From positions 1 to 64,000 of the forward strand of contig NZ_BIMC01000015.1 of NCBI RefSeq assembly GCF_004000885.1: DNA of 64,000 nucleotides. Reading direction: 5' to 3'. Under the pieces are notes generated by a model. It worked only from the letters and a program-made list of their open reading frames with translations, had not been told where the DNA came from and did not search any database. A program made the translations under genes and the position numbers. The number at the start of each line of letters is the position of its first letter. Position 1 is the stretch's first letter. Source of the DNA: Paenibacillus glucanolyticus NBRC 15330. Its GTDB lineage: Bacteria; Bacillota; Bacilli; Paenibacillales; Paenibacillaceae. This document shows positions 50,434 through 58,017 of this stretch, piece by piece.

Positions 50434-51039
50434 ATGTTTGGCCAATTAGTTAGAGGTATTTTTATAACTTCTCTTTGCTTGCTGCTCATTTCTTTTGCTC
50501 CAAAATTTATTGAATTGATACCAGAACAGACTTCTGATGTCGATTCATCGTTAGATCTAACTCCTTTGGAGAAAGAAAATGCAGCAAAAGGTTCTAGCGG
50601 AAAGGAAGAATCTTCAGAACAGTTTTCTGATTCGATTTATCAATTAAAAAACTTGTTGATGTTATTTATTAAAATAGTTAGATTTATATTAATCATAACT
50701 TTATTAGTATTACTATTATTATTTTCCTTCAGTATCATTAGTGGTGAAGGTTATTGGGGAACTCGATCAGAACGTTCCCTTCGAGAAGAAAGAGATGTTC
50801 AATCACAAGACCAGGCACCATCCGTAGCTGATGCTTTAGAAAACATAATTGCTAATGCTACACCCGATGCTCTCATAAGTTCATCTACTGATAGCCATAT
50901 ACCCATTGATTTGTCCAAGTCTTTTTCTGGAGCTGAAGTCACTGGTTCTCGAATAATTCGTGAGTCCTCAGAAGAGGAACATCCAAAAACGAACGATGAA
51001 AAACCTAGTGGTGAAATACGACGAATAATACACTCATAA
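50434..51039 (+). CDS. Membrane protein at the end of the Ycf46 operon
   Basis: About 201 residues from ATG 50434; GTG or TTG starts at 50407-50419 are possible because AAAGGAG lies within that part. Two hydrophobic segments: GIFITSLCLLLISFAPKFI near the N-terminus and IKIVRFILIITLLVLLLLFS in the middle, joined by a polar linker; the C-terminal 85 residues are acidic and low-complexity. It may tether the operon's machinery to the membrane. No family recognised. Confidence 0.65.
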   Translation: MFGQLVRGIFITSLCLLLISFAPKFIELIPEQTSDVDSSLDLTPLEKENAAKGSSGKEESSEQFSDSIYQLKNLLMLFIKIVRFILIITLLVLLLLFSFSIISGEGYWGTRSERSLREERDVQSQDQAPSVADALENIIANATPDALISSSTDSHIPIDLSKSFSGAEVTGSRIIRESSEEEHPKTNDEKPSGEIRRIIHS

Positions 51040-51100
51040 ATCCACAAACACACGAAATGCTAAAAAAACTTAAAACAAACATCTGAGTATATAAGCATAT

Positions 51101-51316
51101 TTGAAAAAGGAGCGATCAATTATCGAAACGGAAATTCTTCCTGGTTCACAGGCATTTTATGAAAATGAGTTGAGAAATGGTAGTGAATCGACTGATAGAA
51201 TGTATTATTTATTAAGTAAGCATCTTATTAACTCGGATATGAATATAGTAGATATTCTCATTTGTTTGGAAAATCTTATTCATGCATATGAAAGTGTTAG
51301 AATAGAGGCGTCGTAG
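51101..51316 (+). CDS. Small helical protein, 66-71 aa
   Basis: The frame opens at TTG 51101 with no ribosome binding site, while AAAAAGGAG lies inside it. The codon nine bases after that site is ATT (51119), which would be a rare start. The product is helical and acidic (GSQAFYENELRNGSESTDRM, then MNIVDILICLENLIHAYESV). It follows the Ycf46 operon by 60 bases. Function unknown. Confidence 0.45.
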   Translation: MKKERSIIETEILPGSQAFYENELRNGSESTDRMYYLLSKHLINSDMNIVDILICLENLIHAYESVRIEAS

Positions 51317-51387
51317 TATTATCCATCGACCTTTAAGATATGCTACTAATGCTGAAAATACTATTAAAGTAACAGTATAGTTAGAGC

Positions 51388-51426
51388 AAACCCCGCTTCT
51401 CATAAACAATAGAGAAGTGGGGTTTG
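51388..51426. terminator. Bidirectional terminator
   Basis: AACCCCGCTTCTC pairs with GAGAAGTGGGGTT; T-rich sequence on both sides. It separates the plus-strand small gene from the end of the convergent Rep gene. Confidence 0.7.
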
Positions 51427-51463
51427 TTCATTCTTATGGACAATCTTCAAAAAATTTGAAGAG

Positions 51464-52705
51464 TTAAATATGTTGCTCAGAATCACTTATGTAATAAGCA
51501 AGTGCTTGTTTTGCATAGTGGTGATAAACATCTTCATCTTCTAGAGGTTTTAAGTTCAATAAGTGGCGTTCGTTCGAGCAAGTAACAATTTTATCTAGGA
51601 TACTTTTCATCATAATTGAAGTTGCTTCATCAGTTTCGTACACTTTTTCGTTAATACATTTTTCGTAAAAGAAAATGATTTTACCGATCTGTTGGTTTAA
51701 CTCTGTTATGGATGTTTCTTTATTATCGGGATCTTCAGGAGCATAGAATATACCGCAATCAGCGTAATTCTCTTCAATTGCTTTTATAATATACCCTGAG
51801 ACACTACTCACATCTTTTGTTTTCATTCGTTCAAACACGTAGAGAATGTTCTCTCTAATGCGTTTTTCACCATGATTCTTAACAAGTGCTTTCGATTGTT
51901 TTTGGTTTATATCAAACCGGCTTAGAAGTTCATAAATAGGCTGATTGTTAATATATTCAGCGTCATTAAGATTTTCTCGTACTTCTTTAGCATTACGGAA
52001 GATATGGAACGTAATACTGACGACCCGCTGACCATTCTTAGTTTCCTCTATTTCAAATCTTATGTCGGTTTTCTCAGCTAATTCTTCTTGTGCTGTCAAC
52101 AGAACGCGACTTTTAAGATGTGAGTATCTTTCATACAAACCTGGTTCAATTTCTAATTTTTCTTTGAGTTCAGCAATCGATTTAAACTTACGTTTACCAA
52201 AATAGAGGTACTGCTTTAATAACATGTAAAGCTTAAGTGAATGATTGCTACGAAGATATAAAACATTCCAAAGCTTAAATTTAGTGAAATTCTGCTTCAA
52301 CTGCAAAAGGTAGGGTTGTAATTGGGAAGAAAACTCTAATTCTATTATCCCTTTACCATGATAATAACGTGCAGACGCAAGCCAGTTTGCTTCAAGAGTC
52401 GAGTTCATTTGTGGTTCATCTATCACAACTTCTTTACTACGAAGTTTAGTAACAATGTCACGTACTCTTTTATAAAAGTTTCTGTCATTAATGTCGAGTC
52501 TCTCGGCAATTTCTTTCACTTTAAAAAAATGCGTTTTGAAATTTTTGTCTTCAGGATGGATACGAGAGGCTAAAATATATATTAACCTGCGTTCATATAG
52601 TGTGAGGTTGGTTTTAGCTTCGATTAGAGCATTAGATTCTGAAACGATATAGTGATGTGAAATTGGATCTGGTTCAAAATTCATCTCCAATTGTTCCTCG
52701 TTCAT
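51464..52705 (-). CDS. Rep_3-family replication initiator
   Basis: A 413-residue protein; ATG 52705 after GGTGATC is preferred to the frame opening at 52717. The winged-helix pair of Rep_3 initiators is clear: IVSESNALIEAKTNLTLYER, then YILASRIHPEDKNF, GKGIIELEFSSQLQPYLLQL, FTKFKLWNVLYLRSNHSLKL and ELKEKLEIEP followed by YSHLKSRVLLTAQEELAEKT. Rep_3 proteins bind iterons to start theta replication. The iteron array lies directly upstream. The C-terminal third is less conserved and may contact host proteins. Confidence 0.88.
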   Translation of the reverse strand: MNEEQLEMNFEPDPISHHYIVSESNALIEAKTNLTLYERRLIYILASRIHPEDKNFKTHFFKVKEIAERLDINDRNFYKRVRDIVTKLRSKEVVIDEPQMNSTLEANWLASARYYHGKGIIELEFSSQLQPYLLQLKQNFTKFKLWNVLYLRSNHSLKLYMLLKQYLYFGKRKFKSIAELKEKLEIEPGLYERYSHLKSRVLLTAQEELAEKTDIRFEIEETKNGQRVVSITFHIFRNAKEVRENLNDAEYINNQPIYELLSRFDINQKQSKALVKNHGEKRIRENILYVFERMKTKDVSSVSGYIIKAIEENYADCGIFYAPEDPDNKETSITELNQQIGKIIFFYEKCINEKVYETDEATSIMMKSILDKIVTCSNERHLLNLKPLEDEDVYHHYAKQALAYYISDSEQHI

Positions 52706-52773
52706 CGAGATCACCAACTTTTATTTTATTTCCATCTAGTAGAGATCATATCGGATATTTAATCGAAGTTCCA

Positions 52774-53917
52774 CTCACTTTTGTGTGGCCGGTTTTTTTG
52801 ACATAAATTGTTCTCTATAGAGAATGTTTTAATACAAAAATCTAAAGTTAATCGATCAATCAAGAAATAACAAGCGTTTATTTTATCCGGCCACACGAAG
52901 CAGAGTAGTATTTGGATCTATTTTGCTATAGATCCTTTTAATATAGCGGCCACACAAAGCAGAGTTCGTATTATATGCATCGTCAAAAGAGGCCACACGA
53001 AGCAGACTCTATCATCATTTAATATAAGCTCTGATATAGAGGTGGGCTTTTTAAGGTTATTACAGGCCACACGAAGCAGATAGATGCTGTCCTGTAGATA
53101 ATGTATAGGACTTGAAATAATCTATTTTCAACAATTATCTATATGTATTCAGTTAAAATTATCCGTTTTGTGTGGCCAGTGAAAATAAGCATTATCGGTC
53201 ATTATCGAAAAAGGTAATTAATTTTTGAATTTAAACATAGTAGTAAAGAGTATATTCATTTTATAGGAAATATTGAGGTAGATAATTCAGCTGATAATAA
53301 AGAGCTTATTTTATAACTATATTTTCTTTTATATTTTTTATTATTTGTTCTTTATTTGTTTACCTGTTTAGAAGATGGATTTAGCCAAGTCTAGCAAGAG
53401 AAGATGGGTTCAAGCGGCCACATCAAGCAGACTCAAATATCACATATAACAGACAGACCGGCCACACATAAGTGAGGATAGCGGCCACATTAAGCAGACT
53501 TGCCGGCCACATTAAGCAGTATATAGAGGCCACACGTAACGGAGTTTATTCTCGTTTACCTTTGATCATTAAAGTTTTTTGTCAGAAAGTGTGTGGATAA
53601 GTGGGTATTTATTCTGCTTTGTGTGGCCTCTCATTACTTTACGGCTCACTATGTTCTTTTCCACGTGGCCTCTAAACGTTTAATTATCGCTCATCGATTC
53701 CGCGTTTTGGATTTTGTCTGCTTGACGTGGCCTCTAATAAAACAATATAAGCATCTTCATTCTCAACCTTGGTTATAAGGCTTTCTAGTTATCTTGCCCT
53801 GCAGTTTGTTTGTTGGATAGTCTGCTCGGTGTGGCCAGCTATCAGGCCCAAAGCGATAATGCTAGAATAATACTGAAATTGTGTATATCTTGATAATTAT
53901 GTCTGTGTTTTGTGGCC
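52774..53917. repeat. Origin of replication: iteron array
   Basis: About sixteen copies of GGCCACACgAAGCAGA-type iterons. Plus orientation: 52889, 52948, 52991, 53065, 53416, 53460, 53483, 53505 and 53528. Minus orientation: 52774-52790, 53166-53177, 53613-53628, 53653-53670, 53717-53732, 53821-53836 and 53904-53917. The core GGCCAC is nearly invariant; the AAGCAGA part varies. The left part is mainly plus, the right part minus, so two blocks face each other around a DnaA box. AT-rich DNA lies between (53200-53400). This is the plasmid theta origin. Confidence 0.9.
53592..53600 (-). promoter_or_regulatory. Perfect DnaA box
   Basis: TGTGGATAA is the exact complement of the consensus DnaA box TTATCCACA. 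It lies between the two opposed iteron blocks. Confidence 0.75.
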
Positions 53918-53942
53918 GGTAGTGTTGCTTCTGTACGAGAGT

Positions 53943-53977
53943 CAAAAAGTCTCTCATATTGAAAGAGCCTTTTTGAA
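53943..53977. terminator. Terminator downstream of the split sigma genes
   Basis: AAAAAGTCTCT pairs with AGAGCCTTTTT; T-tracts occur on both strands. It likely ends the minus-strand sigma-like transcript before it enters the origin. Confidence 0.65.
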
Positions 53978-54062
53978 ACACGCGATAAGAAGCCATAAAA
54001 CATAATCTCCTAATCATTTGAATCGGCAAATTGAATATCAAATCAATGAAATTCACCCTGTT

Positions 54063-54353
54063 TTAGCTAATAGATTTTTTAACCACACTTTTTTTCATAT
54101 TTGTTAAACGATCAAGTTTCTTTTTCTCTTCAATATCCATCAGATCCCAGAACCCAGGGACTGTTTCTAAATCATATTTATAGACTGCTTCAATCATCTT
54201 AAGATTTACTTCTTGTTTTAAATCATTCCTATCTTGGTTAGAGGTTTGCCACAATGACTTTTGGATCTTCGGCGTATATTTTTGTATTATTGTCTCCATC
54301 GCAGTTGCATCTTTTTCCTGAGCTTTTTTAATTAAGGAGATTAACGATTCCAT
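54063..54353 (-). CDS. Sigma region 2-like protein (RsoA/YvrHa type)
   Basis: A 96-residue protein. SLISLIKKAQEKDATAMETI, IQKYTPKIQKSLW and DLKQEVNLKMIEAVYKYD read as sigma-70 region 2 (core binding and -10 recognition) without regions 3 and 4. It lies five bases after the gene for a protein with only region 4. In B. subtilis SigO and RsoA form a two-subunit sigma in just this way. The pair here would direct RNA polymerase to its own promoters. The likeness is from pattern, not from alignment. Confidence 0.7.
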   Translation of the reverse strand: MESLISLIKKAQEKDATAMETIIQKYTPKIQKSLWQTSNQDRNDLKQEVNLKMIEAVYKYDLETVPGFWDLMDIEEKKKLDRLTNMKKSVVKKSIS

Positions 54354-54358
54354 AGCCT

Positions 54359-54913
54359 CTACACCTCTCCATTAGTTAAATAGGATTTTAATTTGTTTAA
54401 TGCTTTTGTTCTTGTTTTCGAGATAGCTTGCTGTGAGACGCCTTTGTTTTTTGCAATTTCAGTGTCTGACTTATTGAAAACATAAGCATCTAATAGAACC
54501 TTTTTTTCAGTTTCAGTTAGTTTTAAGATGGCTTTATGAAGAGGTAAGCTGCTAATGATACTTTCAAATGAAGAAACCTGTGACTCTTCCATATATTGAT
54601 CTTCTGTTCCTATGTAGGGGAAAGGGCTATTGGGGTCGTTTTCGGGAAACAAAATCGACCGTTTTTTTTCTTTCCTTCGTTTTTTATCAAAATCAATCGA
54701 TGTAAAGTGGATTAGAGAGGACATATATGCTGTAAAACGGAGTTCAAGAAAATACTTCTTGAAAGCCTCATCTACATTTTTTTTATTTGTATATGTTGGT
54801 TCGTGAAGGTAGTTAATTAGCAATTCCATGTGGATTTGATTTTTCAGGAATTCAAGTAATATAGGTTGATTGGATAAGTTTCGTTTCAACTGGTTATATA
54901 TTTTAGAATTCAT
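54359..54913 (-). CDS. Sigma region 4-like protein (SigO/YvrI type)
   Basis: A 184-residue protein; ATG 54913 lies six bases after GGGGGG, so the longer frame from 54937 is not used. The C-terminal 55 residues are a sigma region 4 helix-turn-helix: AILKLTETEKKVLLDAYVFN then DTEIAKNKGVSQQAISKTRT. The N-terminal part is helical without region 2. Together with the region 2-like protein downstream it forms a split sigma factor. Its targets on the plasmid are unknown; no anti-sigma gene is seen next to it. Confidence 0.72.
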   Translation of the reverse strand: MNSKIYNQLKRNLSNQPILLEFLKNQIHMELLINYLHEPTYTNKKNVDEAFKKYFLELRFTAYMSSLIHFTSIDFDKKRRKEKKRSILFPENDPNSPFPYIGTEDQYMEESQVSSFESIISSLPLHKAILKLTETEKKVLLDAYVFNKSDTEIAKNKGVSQQAISKTRTKALNKLKSYLTNGEV

Positions 54914-55126
54914 AAGCGCCCCCCATGCTAGCTCCATATTTATACATATAAAGAGGTCTTATAACATCATTTAACAACCTATTTTCAAAAAAATAAGATC
55001 ATATGTTCTTATTTTATCAGTTAATTATTGGATTTTGAACCTAAAATGTGCCGTATCTCAAAAAAAGTTTTTATAACTACAGCGTGCTTTTAAGGGTGTT
55101 AATTACTCGATAACTCAAATATGAAA

Positions 55127-55173
55127 TAAAAAAAGACTACCTACGAAATCATTTCATAGATAGTCTTTTTTTA
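55127..55173 (-). terminator. Terminator after 55177-55404
   Basis: AAAAAGACTA..CTA.GAAAT pairs with ATTTCATAG.TAGTCTTTTT. T-tracts occur on both strands. Confidence 0.75.
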
Positions 55174-55176
55174 TTT

Positions 55177-55404
55177 CTACTCAATACATTGTTCTGGATG
55201 AAATCCACAATTGCATATGCTAACACCAATTTCATCAAAGCAATCCGATTCAATTTTTTTAATATGGCGAGCATATATCTCACAAAGTTCTTGATAAAAG
55301 ATTACATCTTCATGGTGTGTTGTTGTGACAATTTTTTTACTGAGCCGCAAGAGTTGGATTTTTAAATCATAGTGCCTTGATCTCCACTCACTTAGTTGAT
55401 CCAA
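55177..55404 (-). CDS. Hypothetical protein, 75 aa
   Basis: TTG start at 55404, eight bases after GGAGG, which overlaps the nearby ATG at 55419. A helical protein (LKIQLLRLSKKIVTTTHHED, YQELCEIYARHIKKIES) with a Cys-rich end (CNCGFHPEQC) that may bind metal. Stands alone before a terminator. No family recognised. Confidence 0.55.
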   Translation of the reverse strand: MDQLSEWRSRHYDLKIQLLRLSKKIVTTTHHEDVIFYQELCEIYARHIKKIESDCFDEIGVSICNCGFHPEQCIE

Positions 55405-55638
55405 CGGGATCACCTCCATTCAGATCTTATCCTTAAAAGTGAAGCAGCACTTAATAAAAACAACCTTCTAAGCACCTAATTTTACATAATAATTAACTTC
55501 TCCAGGTCAGGGAATCGTAATGAATTGCATTAGACTTGAATTTCATTTGGTGGTATGATTTTGTATATAGTTAAAAACAAACAATATTGCCATTCGAAAC
55601 CATTTTGAGCATCAAAGTACTGCACGAGAGGATGATAT

Positions 55639-55920
55639 GTGTTGAGATCATTGGACTCACGTAGAATTTCTATACTTACATTTGTAGTACCTGTCATTTT
55701 ATTCATATTAGAAGTTTTATTTGTACGAGAAGGACATTGGTTTCGTTTTTTTGGACTATTGTCTACAATAGTCATTCCACCAATTGGAGTAGTATTGTCA
55801 ATTCGATCGTATGGAAAATCGGATTCTCGAATTGATCTTGTTTTGATTACGTGCAATGTTCTAGCATTTTTATCATATTTCATCTACACATTTTTAGGTT
55901 ATCTAATTTTCGGTCCATAA
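55639..55920 (+). CDS. Small membrane protein, 93 aa
   Basis: TTG start at 55639 with GAGAGG upstream. Three hydrophobic helices (ISILTFVVPVILFILEVLF, FFGLLSTIVIPPIGVVLSI, LVLITCNVLAFLSYFIYTFL) with short loops. The opposite-strand frame in the same region has no comparable pattern. Function unknown. Confidence 0.6.
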   Translation: MLRSLDSRRISILTFVVPVILFILEVLFVREGHWFRFFGLLSTIVIPPIGVVLSIRSYGKSDSRIDLVLITCNVLAFLSYFIYTFLGYLIFGP

Positions 55921-55960
55921 CACATTGATTAAATTTTTGATGTTTGATTAAACCAAAAGA

Positions 55961-55984
55961 AAGCTGCCGAATATTCGGCAGCTT
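55961..55984. terminator. Perfect palindrome, bidirectional terminator
   Basis: AAGCTGCCGAAT and ATTCGGCAGCTT form a perfect 24-bp palindrome, with T-rich flanks. It separates the membrane protein gene and the convergent phospholipase-domain gene. Confidence 0.7.
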
Positions 55985-56006
55985 ATCCTTTTTATTTTAC
56001 TTCATG

Positions 56007-56639
56007 TTAGACACAATATCCCGCAATTTGAGCTAGAATAAATGTTGTTCTAACAATATTGGCAGCCCAGCCAGACATGCCTCTCGTACAATCAAGCAAG
56101 TCGTAATCGCATTGGCAGCTGGAATAACCATTAATAGCATAACAATTGTCATGATACATGCAACATTTATCAAGAGCGTCTACGGGTGCTCCTGGACCAC
56201 TACATCCTGGACCACACCAGTTACCATGTGGCCAACAGTTATCTTGTGCAGACACTTCATCCTGTTCAACAACTTCCTCGTCAACACTAAGTTCCTTCGA
56301 CAGTTTTACTACTCCGTCTTTGACTTCGTATTGTTTTTCAAGGTTATTTTGTACATGAACACCAATCACTTGTTCATAACCCTCGTTGGTATTAAGGACG
56401 TCAAATTTACTGTACCAGATCTGATATCCCTCTCCAAGGGAGACTTCCACCGTTACTCCGGAGTAAATATTTGCCATGACCTGATAAGCCCTTGAAATCT
56501 TCAGTTCTGCTTCTGTCAAGAGCCCTTGTTCAGCGAGAAATTTCTTGATCTTGATAAACTTCTCATTGTCATTCAGTTTGCTTAATAGAAACTCCTTTTC
56601 TAATACACCTAATTCACGTTGTTCAGATTTAACTTCCAT
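56007..56639 (-). CDS. Phospholipase A2-domain protein
   Basis: A 210-residue protein. The C-terminal 75 residues are a PLA2-type domain: the calcium loop NWCGPGCSGPG near residue 139 and the catalytic DKCCMYHDNCYAI near 156 (CCxxHDxC), then CQCDYDLLDCTRG, with many Cys for disulfides. The N-terminal 130 residues are acidic and have no Sec signal peptide (MEVKSEQRELGVLEKEF), so export, if any, is unconventional. PLA2 domains hydrolyse the sn-2 ester of phospholipids. An effector, toxin or bacteriocin-like role is possible, but nothing nearby proves it. Convergent neighbour on the left. Confidence 0.78.
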   Translation of the reverse strand: MEVKSEQRELGVLEKEFLLSKLNDNEKFIKIKKFLAEQGLLTEAELKISRAYQVMANIYSGVTVEVSLGEGYQIWYSKFDVLNTNEGYEQVIGVHVQNNLEKQYEVKDGVVKLSKELSVDEEVVEQDEVSAQDNCWPHGNWCGPGCSGPGAPVDALDKCCMYHDNCYAINGYSSCQCDYDLLDCTRGMSGWAANIVRTTFILAQIAGYCV

Positions 56640-56868
56640 TTATTATTCCTCCTCGGTAGATATAGTGATTAAATCCTGCAGGTATTTAATCCAAGGATAT
56701 TTGCTGCTCTCCTTGTACTTTATAAAGAGATAGAGTTTGGATTATAAACAACCTCTTTTGAATTATTAATTTTCTATAATGATTCCAGAGTTAACTTTAA
56801 AATGTTTTCATAAATTGAAAATTGATGCTCAAACGTGATAATATGAATATATTATTCTTACGTTTTAG

Positions 56869-56995
56869 GTTCTGGCATGCGCCTCATGAACTCATAGTGA
56901 AAAGCACTTCTCGGAGTGAAAGCTGAAACAATTTTTAGATTGTTTACTTTCTGTTCTTGCGAGAGGTGCTTTTTTGTTCTGATCATAACCCCAAA
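56869..56995 (+). ncRNA. Leader-RNA element, copy 7
   Basis: P1: GTTC/GAAC around TGGCATGCGCCTCAT. P2: AAAGCACTTCTC/GAGAGGTGCTTT with an inner AAACAAT/ATTGTTT hairpin, followed by six Ts. The 3' box is variant: ATCATAACCCCAAA. A -10-like TATGAATATATTAT lies 14 to 27 bases before P1. The gene starts at 57097. Confidence 0.8.
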
Positions 56996-57096
56996 TTGTT
57001 TTAGAAAGTAAAGGGGAATTAATAGAGTGCTAGAACAGATGGGTTAAAGGCAGGATGAATGTAAACGTTATACTCAAATGAAAAGGGGTACATGGA

Positions 57097-57363
57097 ATGG
57101 AAGGAATGGTTTCTCAAAAAGGCCTATACTCAGGAATCGAATTACTAGAGCCGCAAGATTATCTAATGGTCAGTGAGTTTGTTGATTTTTTATTAAGCAA
57201 ACGTGGTTATGCCGGTTATTTAACAGTAGTAAATTTTTTAATGAACGCAACTAATCAGCATCTAGAAGAACTTCGAGATCAGTTATTAGATAATGGGTCT
57301 CCTGTATTTAACTCTGTGATTGAACAACTAAATAAGATTCTGATGAAAAGAACCAATAAATAA
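57097..57363 (+). CDS. Hypothetical protein, 88 aa
   Basis: ATG 57097 after AGGGG; the ATG at 57092 is out of frame and stops early. A helical acidic protein (YLMVSEFVDFLLSKRGYAGY, then VIEQLNKILMKRTNK). First gene behind leader-RNA copy 7; two more small genes follow closely. No family recognised. Confidence 0.6.
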   Translation: MEGMVSQKGLYSGIELLEPQDYLMVSEFVDFLLSKRGYAGYLTVVNFLMNATNQHLEELRDQLLDNGSPVFNSVIEQLNKILMKRTNK

Positions 57364-57384
57364 ATTCTGCAGAGGGGGGGAAAT

Positions 57385-57570
57385 ATGATTTTGAAGGATC
57401 GTAATGGTAGAGTTATTGGATTAGGAGCTACAGCCCGACCCACCGAAGGGATCTGGGCAAACAAAGAGGGCTTGATAACTGAAATTAATGAGAGTATTGG
57501 TAATATTACATTAGAATTTGAGAACGGTGAGATCGGTGTATATTTTAATCATAATATTGTAATGTGCTGA
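57385..57570 (+). CDS. Hypothetical protein, 61 aa
   Basis: ATG 57385 with GGGGGGG upstream. Beta-rich (ILKDRNGRVIGLGATARPTE, then GLITEINESIGNITLEFENG), like a small SH3/KOW-type barrel. Second gene of the small cluster behind leader-RNA copy 7. Function unknown. Confidence 0.55.
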   Translation: MILKDRNGRVIGLGATARPTEGIWANKEGLITEINESIGNITLEFENGEIGVYFNHNIVMC

Positions 57571-57632
57571 GAATAATCACTAAACTAAATATGATGAACT
57601 TTCATTGATTTAGGGAATAACAACGGGGTGGT

Positions 57633-57881
57633 GTGGCATTGATCTTTATTATCTTACTAGCTTGTCTTATCGTTATCTTGCAATTCTATAGAAGAAAATA
57701 TTTAGAGGGCATGCTCAATTTGTGTTTCTATGGAAGCATTTATTTGATTTTTTTGGGTATAAATACTGAAAAAAATATGATCACTAATATGGGCTTCTTT
57801 ATTTTACTTCTTTCAACAATGGGATTGGCAATCTATGCATTTTTAAACTTAAGAAAACGATTAAAGCGACAACCACAATAA
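57633..57881 (+). CDS. Small membrane protein, 82 aa
   Basis: GTG start near 57633 with ACGGGGTGG upstream. Three hydrophobic helices (ALIFIILLACLIVILQFY, NLCFYGSIYLIFLGI, GFFILLLSTMGLAIYAFLNL) and a basic tail. Third gene behind leader-RNA copy 7, before a terminator. Function unknown. Confidence 0.6.
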   Translation: MALIFIILLACLIVILQFYRRKYLEGMLNLCFYGSIYLIFLGINTEKNMITNMGFFILLLSTMGLAIYAFLNLRKRLKRQPQ

Positions 57882-57882
57882 T

Positions 57883-57917
57883 AAAAGCCCGAATCCGAGG
57901 ATCCGAGCTTTTGTAGT
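57883..57917 (+). terminator. Terminator
   Basis: AAAAGCCCGAATCC pairs with GGATCCGAGCTTTT with minor mismatches, followed by TTTTG. Confidence 0.7.
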
Positions 57918-58017
57918 CCATTGCGGACTTTGATATATACCTTTCGGCAGGCGCTCATTGCGAGCTTGAATAATTACATTTTACCTTTATGTAGTAACTT
58001 CGTCAAGAGCACTTATG

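Noticed and set aside
52889..53545. CRISPR array
   Set aside because: The repeats are short, unevenly spaced and occur in both orientations next to a Rep_3 gene; they are iterons, and no cas gene is present.
53862..54056. 64-codon minus-strand frame in the origin
   Set aside because: It runs through an iteron and a terminator hairpin and has no good ribosome binding site; likely chance.
55530..55883. 117-codon minus-strand frame
   Set aside because: The plus-strand frame in the same place encodes a clear three-helix membrane protein; the minus frame is its shadow.
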